A stretch of 64,000 nt of DNA from Cristatella mucedo. Its lineage: Eukaryota > Bryozoa > Phylactolaemata > Cristatellidae. The notes under the pieces are model-generated. The model was not told the DNA's origin and made no database searches. It saw only the letters and a program-made list of their open reading frames with translations. Position 1 is the first letter of the stretch; each line of letters begins with the position of its first letter. The stretch spans positions 3,424,001 to 3,488,000 of the forward strand of contig WPIO01000030.1 in the NCBI GenBank assembly GCA_009760855.2. The letters run 5' to 3'. Both the position numbers and the translations under genes were made by a program. Shown here one piece after another: positions 28,822 to 37,708 of this stretch.

Positions 28822-28927
28822 TTACCGACCAAGGTCGTGGGCTCGAGCCCCGCGGTAAATGTACAGCCAGCGCCCGAATAGAGATTAAAATCTCTCGGAA
28901 CGCTATGCAGATGAATTATATATTCTT
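28822..28927 (+). mobile_element. SINE1 copy, 5'-truncated
   Basis: Starts within the head (CCGACCAAGGTCGTGGGCTC GAGCCCCGCGG), then the tail with AGAGATTAAAATCTCTCGGA and an ATTATATATTC end like the neighbour at 28430. The stem AGAGATT/AATCTCT is perfect here. Confidence 0.8.
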
Positions 28928-29209
28928 TAAATATTTCGGTTCGTAGGGCGGTCATACTTTCCTTTTAGATCCACTTAAGAAGCGCTCTTTTTAGGCACGT
29001 CTAAAAGGGTCCGTCGAGCGGCGGGACTTTGGCTCTTCGCTGCGTCGGGCTCTCGCTGCTATTTTTCGATCGATCGAAAGATACCTACTGGCGGCTAGTT
29101 TTAGGCGTAGAGCTTCAGGCTCTATCAAGACGGGAAGTAGGATATCTTACCGCGACTGCAAGTCTTTCTGGACACGGCGTCTCCGGCTCGCAGCCGCAAG
29201 GCGTGGTGA

Positions 29210-29395
29210 GCTGCTATGGCTCACTAGGTAAGGTGGATGCCTTTCGAGACCACGACCTCTGTCCCGAGGTCGTGGGCTCGAATCCTGCTGTGGGCGATCC
29301 TTTATCGCCACTGCAAGCGGTGGCGATAGTCGTAAAGGCTCTTCTGTCGCTATGCAAAAAGAGGCTGTTTAATCAGCTAGTATTTATTTATTTTA
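29210..29395 (+). mobile_element. SINE2, best-preserved copy
   Basis: tRNA-derived SINE. Head with A-box-like TGGCTCACTAGGTAAGG and B box GGCTCGAATCC. Between them lies a palindrome, CACGACCTC (29251-29259) and GAGGTCGTG (29266-29274). The body carries GGCGAT (29293-29298), ATCGCC (29304-29309) and GGCGAT (29322-29327), so the middle segment can pair left or right. It ends AGGCTCTTCTGTCGCTATGC, AAAAAGAGGCTGTTTAATCA and a T-rich tract. Confidence 0.9.
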
Positions 29396-29814
29396 GGCGT
29401 TTCGCGAGAGGCAGGCTACCGATTTGTTTCGAGGGGCTACATTACACTGTCGAACAGCGAACTTTGCGGACCCAACTTAAGATTTTCCAAACGGAAGGTG
29501 CCGGTCTCTTTTTAAAATAGGTTTAAGAGACGCTTTCGGGCGGCGCTTCTTCGGTTCGAAGTTTCAGACTTTCCCAAAACGAGGCGTGACGATTTGCTAG
29601 TACGGCCGACGGGCCCTTCAATCCGGGGCTCCTTCGAGGCTCCGAATCGGAGTCTATTAGCAAGGACGTTACTATTTCTTTTTAAAAGAACCCGATTTCT
29701 ATAATGACGTAAAGCCGGATGAGGCCGGCTGGGTCGCACGCCTTTGTCGCGCCGCTTCGCGGTACGTCGCCATATCGGATCGCCAGGCGTAGATGGATGG
29801 TGCTCCAGAGGCCT

Positions 29815-30250
29815 GCCACGGCATGGCTCTTCCATACCTAGCTGAACTGCTGCACCACTTTCAGCCTCCTCATGCCATCAGTTCCTGTATGGACAATAAA
29901 TTAGCTGTTTCATTCCTCCATTTAAGACAGTGGCGACAGAAACTTTAGCTCTGCAGGTCCTAGACTGTGGAACTCGCTTCCACAATTTTGACGCAAAGTC
30001 AACTAGGCTCCTGCTGCCGATTGTGACTCATCCTTTTCAGTGGTCCCGAGCGGCTTCTTCCATGCAACTCAATTCCTCAACTGCTCTCCTGACTCTGCTA
30101 TGCTTCCCGTTTTCGCTTTGTTACGTAAGATGTAGTCTGTTGGCTACCGAATGCGTATCGAAAGCCACTTAGGTTGTGAGTGCGCTATACAAAACTCTCC
30201 CGCGTAACACCCCCATCGTCTTTATGACTTTGTGGAGTTACAGACAGAGA
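29815..30250 (+). mobile_element. LINE2 3'-end fragment
   Basis: Matches 43130-43570: ATACCTAGCTGAACTGCTGC ACCACTTTCAGCCTCC, TGGACAATAAATTAGCTG, the GACAGTGGCGACAGAA block, CTGTTGGCTACCGAATGCGT and the end TGAGTGCGCTATACAAAACT CTCC...TTACAGACAGAGATA. Frameshifted, non-coding. Confidence 0.88.
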
Positions 30251-31267
30251 TACATTACATGGGAAAGCTCGCTCGGCCCCGCTTCAGCGCCGCCCCAGTC
30301 ACGAGTCGGCCCCTTAAAATTTTAGAGGCGGCGAAACGTTTCGACGATCGTTCGGCTTGCTTAAGGAATCGCCAGTTAAAGACTCGAGCAATTCAGCTCG
30401 GAAGCGCGAGCTCAATAGCGACGACCTCCGGGCGACTGACCGCGAAGCAAGTCGCCCAAAGATGCTAGCGTGTAGCTAAGTCTTTCCACGTCGCCCCGGT
30501 AAGTTACGCAGCGGGGCGACGGGTCTGTCAAGTTTGTTGAGCACTGAGCCTAACCACGAAAGCCCCGGGTGAGGGGCCCCGGACCTGGGTCGGAGGGACC
30601 TGGGTCGGAGGTCGGCTTCGGAGGCTAATCAGGAGGCTCCCATTCGCTCGGTTCATGGATTCTAGGTTTTATCTAAAGAGGAGGCGAAACATCTTTCCAT
30701 AGTGCTAGGAAGGCTGCTAGTGCGCGTGCATTCGGCGCGAAAGTCCAGAGATAGCAGGCTTCGGTTTCCGGAGCCTGCTATCAAAAGAGGACGAGCGTAT
30801 TCTTAGGGTTGCTAAAAAGGCACTCTTTGAAGGCAAGTCTCAATGGGCCAGCCGAGAGCGGCGCGCCTTCGGCTCGCACGGCTTCGGGCTCTCAAAAAAT
30901 GGTGATACGCACTTCTTTATAGAGCATCAAAAGCCGCCTCAGTACGGATCATCTTTAGCGTGAAGTTTTCAGTTCTTCCCCAACATTTTACGAGTTCAAG
31001 GAGCATTCAACGTGGGCAGTTAAAATATAAAAAAAATACATACCAAGTTTTTAGAGGTAGAAGCTAGAGAGAAATCGGCAGGGAGCAAGATAGATTTTTC
31101 GCTAACTGTTAGGATTAGCACTCACATTTCAAGAGAGGCAGAAATTAAGAAAGGCAGAGGCCGATGAATAGACGAAGCGAGAGGAGACGGCAAAACGGAC
31201 ATACGCCAAGCAAAAGAAAGAGAGGGAGGCGGGGAGAGACGCCCAGAGACCGAGACGCACACACGAA

Positions 31268-31478
<211 letters not shown>

Positions 31479-31479
31479 T

Positions 31480-32705
31480 TGCGATGACCGGCTGCGTAGA
31501 TGGCCTCCGTTATAATTTTAAAAAGCATGCAATTCTCAGCCGATGTCGAGCTCAGAGCCTGAGAACTTTCGAGGCGAAATCGCGTGATGGCATTTCCAGA
31601 AGTTTAGCGTCTAGTACCGATTCCCGTCACCAATCTAAACGTTTAAAATCTCTGCAGACTCCACTGTTAATTTTAAAGCGTAATAGCATGAAATCTTCGC
31701 CAATGCTGAGCTTGAGAGAGGTTGACCCGGTCGGTGGCTCAGGGATGGTGGGCGCAGCTGAGCCGCCGCGGTAACGTAACTGGCAATAACTTTCCAGAAG
31801 CTGAAGTAAAATCGACATAACCGTAGTGTTGTACCTGCAGTAATTATATCGGTCCTCAAGCAGCATAGTGCGAATATTCGCATAAAATTTTCGAGCTTCA
31901 GATGCTGGAGGCACATATCGAAAGTTCCCTGGGCAAATCGTGGCTTAGAAGTGCTGGGGGTACGGGTTGGGCCGACTGAACTAGGGTAATTGAGAGCACG
32001 GCGATATTAGAAAACAGAAGTGCTAACCCAAAATAAAGAAGATTATATTTTAAATAAAAATTAACTTTCCTAATTGCTAAATGAAGGTCCGAGTACAGAT
32101 AGCTATCTCATTTTTAGATGATGTTCCGGCTAGTCACTAATGGTAACCGCTGAAGCTACGGCGGCCGCGATAATTATAGCAGCGCGGTCGTACGAGTTCC
32201 ATAGAATCTACGAAGAGGCTTACCGCAAAGTGCCACTAGATAGTATCTGTATACCAGTGCCTCGCACTGGGCGTATACGACGTCAAAAGACGGCGCAGCA
32301 GCTGCTTCTGTAGTGAGATCGGGGAGGTAGACGCAAGTGCCGTACCGCCGTAACCTCACTTTGAGAATTGATTGTAGCTATTTTGTAGAAAGATCTCACT
32401 TGTACAATAAGTGGAATTAAAAAAATTACTTTATAAATCCGCTAATTTTTTTTACCAATCACTTAGTCGTGTCTTAAGGTACCCTCCGGAACATCCGGAG
32501 TGCTATGGCGGTGGAGGCGCCGTCAACTTAAAACCTCGTGCCGTTTATCCGGTTTGGCGATCGTAGCAGCTACTGGTGAAATGCCTGACGCGAAGCAAGA
32601 GGTATTTGATCAATAGCGCCAATTAAACGCTGAAATTTAGTGCTTAAGACGCTGACATGCTAATTTTAAAGTACTCGGGCGAGCTACGATAGCAAGCTGG
32701 CGTTT
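31480..32705. other. Intergenic, nothing recognised
   Basis: Unique-looking DNA between a GA tract and a LINE1 copy. Open frames at 31484-31916 on both strands overlap each other and show no family similarity. Confidence 0.4.
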
Positions 32706-32711
32706 CGTTAT

Positions 32712-33045
32712 AGTAATAACAATAATAATTATCATAATTACAATGCTGATACGTTTGGTATAGCGCCCTCAGAGAACTCGATCTTTTTATAGGCACTTCA
32801 AATTTTCTGCAAAGGAAGCACGATCAAATAGTTAGTGGTAGCATGCTCAATAAAAACAAGAATAACATGGATAGGGGTGACATGCACAGGGTCAGCATGC
32901 AAGTTTGGTTAGCGGCAGCATGCAGTGTCCGCACGCATAAGCACTTAAAGAACGAATTGCAGGGACCCACCAAATGCTGCGATAAATAGATGCGTTTCCA
33001 GTTTCTTTTCAAATGTGGTCAAGTCAGGAGACGTCGTATCTGGTT
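32712..33045 (-). mobile_element. LINE1 3' UTR copy, diverged
   Basis: AT-rich (TAA-like) end, TATAGCGCCCTCAGAGAACT CGATCTTTTTATAGGCAC, then the GCATG-rich 3' UTR (ATGGATAGGGGTGACATGCA) and GGACCCACCAAATGCTG. It ends near GTCAAGTCAGGAGACGTCGT. No RT coding part remains beyond the last few codons. Confidence 0.85.
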
Positions 33046-33049
33046 GCTC

Positions 33050-34230
33050 CTTTGATACTGTGAGACAAGCGGATGTGCGCCCGCATTGTGATGGATCTTT
33101 GTATGTCCTATGTGTCAGACCGCTCCTTCTTTAGCGTTGACTGGCATTGCTTCGCTTGAACTCTGAACATCGAGCTAGCTGCATTCGAGTGAGATCTGGC
33201 GCTCTTTGATCTCTGACCATAACTCCTCTGAGGCCTCTCAGCAGGTTGATAAACCAGCCTCAAGACTCCTCCTGTAATCGCTGACCGACTGACTGTGCGC
33301 CGGTGCTCAGTACTGGAATGCGGCACCCTTTTTTTAATAACGAGTCTTGTCTTCTTTCCGTCGCTGTAGTGTATACTGGCAGTTCGTTTCTGTTAGCTAG
33401 GCCCTAGTATGTTTGCTCCTGTGGTTCGTAGGTGCTGCGTCAACTGTGAATGTTTTCGGAGCAATTAAAGCCTCTAAACTAGTCATACCTGCTGCTGCTA
33501 GGGCTGCTGTTGTCAATATACTTAGATAGGATGTTGAGAAAAGTGCTACAGAAGCGATACTATTAAAAGGACGCCGTACTTACCAACAGGTGGCTGGTCA
33601 GGTAGCTGATTTTGTGATAATTCAATTGTATTGTAACGGTCATTGTTGTTGATGCATTAAAAGAAGGGAGGAGAAGAAAATGGGAGGGAAAGTGTTGCTG
33701 GTACATGATATTTGATACATCGTGGAAACTAGCCAACGACACTCACATACATATACACGTAATGCAAGTGCCATGAGCGCAGTTTCATCACACTTGCAGT
33801 GGCTTCCCAAAGGCTTTCCCCTCTCAAAGGAGCGGCTTCGCCCTGGGCACACTATACCTACTTACCCTACCGTCACCAACATCATTACACCCTTCTTGTA
33901 CTCGATGACCAATCACCCGAGTGTGTGACAAATTAACGCTGTGATTGTGCACTTTAATGTTCATTACTTTTGGATCTCCCAGTATGTACATCTTGCTAGA
34001 CTTGTCCCCAGCTGAAAATCCTGGCTCTGCGTCAGCTTTAAGGTATTTCACTGTTCTATGAATTCCCGGCTAATTAAATCGCTTATGTGATACTTAGTAA
34101 GCAACGGCTTACACTTGGCGACCCTCGTTAGTATGCCATGCTTGTCGGTCTTCTCTTTGCTTATGACCTCGGGTAGTGCCGCCTGCGATTCAGACAGCTC
34201 TCGAGGTGATGCATTCCAGTGCTCAGCCAT
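33050..34230. other. Intergenic, nothing recognised
   Basis: No exon or repeat family recognised. Small open frames only. Confidence 0.4.
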
Positions 34231-34235
34231 CACCT

Positions 34236-34415
34236 TCAAAAAAAAATCCCAGCTGATTAAGCAGCCTCTTTTTGTATAGCGCCAAAAGAGCCTTTACGGC
34301 TATCACCACTGCTTGCAGTGGCGATAAAGGATCGCCCACCGCAAGAATCGAACCCACGACCTTGGGACCGAGGTCGTGAAAGCGACCGCCTTACCTAGTG
34401 TGCCATCACGGCTCA
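34236..34415 (-). mobile_element. SINE2, full length
   Basis: On the minus strand: GAGCCGTGATGGCACACTAG GTAAGG head, the palindrome CACGACCTCGG..CCAAGGTCGTG, B box GGTTCGATTC, body GGCGATCC..ATCGCCACTGC..GCAGTGGTGATAG, end with GCTATACAAAAAGAGGCTG. The right arm has C-to-T changes that keep pairing as G-U. Confidence 0.9.
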
Positions 34416-34454
34416 CCATCAAGTGAAAGCCGTCTTGCCAGTTTGTCTTTCTTG

Positions 34455-34590
34455 GGCGACCTCAGCACAGCATTCTTTTATTGCCTCCTGCAAGCAGTCC
34501 TGGTCGTCGGGGTTAAGGCTCTTCTGCTGCTGTGTGCCCTAGCGGTGATACGTTTTGCTTCTCCCACCGCAACTATGACCGCCTGGTCGA
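34455..34590 (+). mobile_element. Possible SINE2-derived remnant
   Basis: Shows TTTTATTGCCTCCTGCAAGC and GTTAAGGCTCTTCTGCTGCT in SINE2 order, but without boxes or a recognisable end. Weak. Confidence 0.35.
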
Positions 34591-35334
34591 CTAATGCTGT
34601 TGAAAGTTTTAAAATCTACCCTAAGGGTCCAACTGAGTGAAATTGATGTCAAAACAAACATTGCCTTATTCATGATTTATTTCCCATGACAACATCACCA
34701 AGGGTGGCTGAAGCACCACTCCTAGTAGTATCTGCCCCTTCCTTGATTTCCGATCTTTTCAGATATTGGGGCTGGCATGGGGTCGACAAACTTCCGATGT
34801 TAATGTCTAGAGGTTTTGGCGGACGCTGTATTTGTCCTATAGATGATCAACCAGGTCAAGCTCCAGGCTATGACTCGGCTGCTGTAAGCAGGTGAGGTCT
34901 TTCGAGAAACGGTAGCACAGCTGTGGCAGTATGTTTTTGATCGTTGTCCTGTTGATAAATAAAATTTGTGTCTGGCAGTCGTAATGCCCATGGCTCAGCA
35001 ACGTTGTTCAGGATTCCCAGATAGCTGTCTATATTCATCATGCCTGCAATGCAGTAAAGTGCCCTAATACCTACTCCTGCCAAGCCTTCCCACCCTATCA
35101 TTGATCCGGACCCGAGCTTCACAATATGTTGCAAGTGGGCATCAGCATACACTTCGTCACACCTGCATCGAACGTAGGATCGGCGTTTACAGCTACCATA
35201 AATGGTGAACTTACTCTCGTCGGTAAATAATACTAACCCAAAATCTTGGGTCGGCTAGTATCTGTGTTGCCAAGCCCACTTAAGGTTAGCTTCTTTATGG
35301 TCTTTCATTAGTAGCGGAGCTTTCTTTGCTACTT

Positions 35335-35512
35335 CATGCTGCCACTAACCACATTTGCATGCTGACACTGTGCATGTCACCCCTAACCATATTATTCATT
35401 TCGTTTGTTTTTCAAGCATGATTTTACTTACCATTCAATTGCATTTCACTTTACAGCAAATGTAAAGCGCCTAGAGAGAGATTAAGTTCTCTGAGGGCGC
35501 TTTATCAAGTGA

Positions 35513-35545
<33 letters not shown>
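35335..35545 (+). mobile_element. LINE1 3' end nested in Tc1 remnant
   Basis: 3' UTR (CATGTCACCCCTAACCATAT TATTCATTTCGTTTG), hairpin tail AAAGCGCCTAGAGAGAGATT AAGTTCTCTGAGGGCGC and (ATT)n of about 27 bp. 5'-truncated to ~210 bp; near-identical to 60745-60955 and to the reverse complement of 6006-6200. Confidence 0.9.
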
Positions 35546-35589
35546 CTTGCTAGTCCTTGTTCGTTGAGCCTTCACCTCATGCTTCTTTT

Positions 35590-35660
35590 GCAGCATATGT
35601 GAAGTGCCTATAAAGAGATTAAGTTCTCTGAGGGTGCAATTCAAATATGTTATTATCGTC
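35590..35660 (+). mobile_element. SINE1-type hairpin tail fragment
   Basis: GCAGCATATGTGAAGTGCCT ATAAAGAGATTAAGTTCTCT GAGGGTGCAATTCAAATATG TTATTAT: shared hairpin tail without head, also inside the Tc1 remnant. Confidence 0.7.
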
Positions 35661-36094
35661 CGTTGCTGAGGATCGTGCAGGTGGTAAACTTTTTTTAAAC
35701 GGTGTTTTGGCATGGACTCGAGTGGATGCAGAATGGGACTTGACAAACTTCATTTTCAGGAGCCTGTCATTCCTCCTGGCAGAAGCCCGGGGGTGGCGAG
35801 GCACAAGCCTGACCTCCATTGCCCTTGGCATGGATATTTCCGAATGTTTTATAGGACAGCTGTCTCACTTATCCCTAGCTTTCGAGCAATTTCTAAGTTG
35901 CTTACCTTTCTAAGATGGTAAGACCATAGCTAGCCCTTCACATTATCCACCAGGCGGCTTCCCTTTGCTATAGCTGCTAGTATTTCGGTTACGTGTCCAT
36001 GCGATCTGTCGGCTTTGGGCAAGGTCACTGGGTGTCTGCCCAACTTCCTCAAGTGTACTAGTGTGTCAAGAATATGTCACACCTTCTATTGGAG

Positions 36095-37020
36095 GAATAA
36101 CGTGTACAAATGTGATACAAAGGGTGTCGGTCATATTTAAAGGCATGCCCACATCAGATTCGGCGTCCTAGCAGATTTTGCCACTATCATACTCGTTTAG
36201 CATTCCCGTGGATGAGCGGAATTATACCTACCTCATAGCCACCGAAATCTAGAACCGCAATCGGCCATCGCTAATAAAGTTATCCGATTGCTGTGAGGGC
36301 ATACAAAATGCATTTACATCCAGGGTTCTCCAGGTGCACTGCTCGGTAGTCCTCATGAGCTATTTGTTACCGACCAAAAAACTGCTTCTTGATGGCCAAT
36401 TAACCAAAACAGTTTTTAGTGTTTACCGTCATTTACAGTTATTCCAACAGCTACCGGCTCGACCGTACTCAGGTGAAGTGTTGCTAATTTGTGTCTGTTT
36501 AATATAAATGAGGCTGCTGTATTAGCAATTTTTACTTTAGTTTTTACTAGCAATAATACTTCCCATTTAAGCTTTTTAAGATCGTTGGTAACTACTCTAT
36601 GGCTGATGTTAAGAGTCTGAGTCCGATTATTTTAATTTTTTTTCAATTTTCTCAACGTTGAGCAGTTGGTAAGCAAAGTGTCCTGCATCTTTTGAGGCGT
36701 TTGGCACAATTTTATAGTGCCTAGTGTTTAACCCGTTGATTTTCCAGATTGTCATGTTTGGACGTTCTGCCACATACTGATCTTGACTCTATATCTCTAA
36801 AGTTGTCACAAGGTCGGCACTGTAGTTATTGCTACATCAAAATATAGTTTATGTTGTTGCCAGCCTTTCTTGCTTGTTCCTTGTTATTGGCGCTGTGATT
36901 GTTCGAACGGTTCTGGTTATCTAAGGATTAACAAATCTCCTGGAGGGATTAATCTCAGGTTGGTCTGTGCATAGCTCTCCACCCTCTGTGCAATTTTCGG
37001 TCGCTATTCTTTTTGCAGCA
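36095..37020. other. Intergenic, nothing recognised
   Basis: AT-rich DNA upstream of CLP1. It may contain the 5' end of the Tc1 element, but no terminal repeat was identified. Confidence 0.4.
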
Positions 37021-37024
37021 GTGC

Positions 37025-37200
37025 TTGCCTCCGAGTCTTAGCCCAGTGGTAAGCTGCTTGCTCTATACCACCCAGGTCGTGGGTTCGAGTTTTTCAGTGG
37101 GCGATCCCTTAATGCCCACTGCAAGCTATGGTGATAGCCTGTAAGGCTCTTTAGCTGCTCCACAAATGAGGCTGTTGAATCAGCTAATATTCTTTTTTTT
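37025..37200 (+). mobile_element. SINE2 copy
   Basis: Head GAGTCTTAGCCCAGTGGTAA GC, CAGGTCGTGGGTTCGAG, body GGGCGATCCCTTAATGCCCA ... TATGGTGATAGCC, end CACAAATGAGGCTGTTGAAT CAGCTAATATT and T10. About 500 bp upstream of the proposed CLP1 start. Confidence 0.83.
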
Positions 37201-37708
37201 TTTTAAATAATTTTGCTGTGGAGTGAGTTGCTCTAAAACCTCACTGGAATTTCCACTAGTAGTTGCATCGTGACTGCTTCTTGTGGTAAAGGGCACATTT
37301 CGAGCTGCTGGCCTGTATCAGGCCTGTATCAGAGAGGATGTAGAGAAACCAGAGAGAGCAAGAAAGTATGGTTAAGGACAGCGAGCTAGCGATAGCAGTG
37401 CTTTGCTGGTGCTTAAGTTCATCCCTTCTATATAGTTTCAGATTGTTTAGTGTCGTGCCATCCATGTACAGCAGTTTGCTTCGTGCCATAGCTAGTATTC
37501 TATTATGCCAGAGTCATATGCCTGGAGACTGAATGCAACAGTTTCTGCTCACACATACACTGGATGCCTTGGTTCATAGGATTTTGTTTCAGTTCTTGGT
37601 CTCCTGCTTAGGTGTACACCACAGCTGCCCTGATGGGTTTTGGTTTTGCAATCAAAGCAATCTTCAATTTTCTGATCGTATAATGTTTATATGATGATAA
37701 TCATGTGA

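Larger units (their letters stand above)
28440..31000. other. CpG-rich, hairpin-dense island
   Basis: No host exon recognised. Short perfect inverted repeats are frequent: 29108-29124 (TAGAGC/GCTCTA), 29640-29652 (CTCCG/CGGAG), 29713-29730 (AGCCGG/CCGGCT), 29752-29762 (CCGC-TTC-GCGG), 30489-30521 (CGTCGCCCCG/CGGGGCGACG) and 30750-30782 (GATAGCAGGCT/AGCCTGCTATC). A 15-bp direct tandem repeat (GGACCTGGGTCGGAG) is at 30581-30610. SINE1, SINE2 and LINE2 copies are inserted, so it is nuclear DNA now. Confidence 0.5.
34690..36090 (-). mobile_element. Tc1/mariner transposon remnant, interrupted
   Basis: Minus-strand transposase pieces in order. 35905-35840 reads NLEIARKLGISETAV (helix-turn-helix). 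35835-35650 reads RHPRASARRNDRLLKMKF. 35215-34870 reads VYADAHLQHIVKLGSGSMI, GMMNIDSYLGIL and NFIYQQDNDQKHTA, holding the second catalytic Asp. LDLVDHL-DKYSVRQ follows at 34860-34810 (third acidic position). Stops and frameshifts are present. A LINE1 3' end (35335-35545) and a SINE1-type tail (35590-35660) sit between the N- and C-terminal parts. Terminal inverted repeats were not recognised. Confidence 0.8.

Noticed and set aside
28440-31140. Bacterial contamination or a prokaryotic operon
   Set aside because: No long coding frame with bacterial features, no ribosome binding sites, and SINE1, SINE2 and LINE2 copies are embedded in the same stretch.
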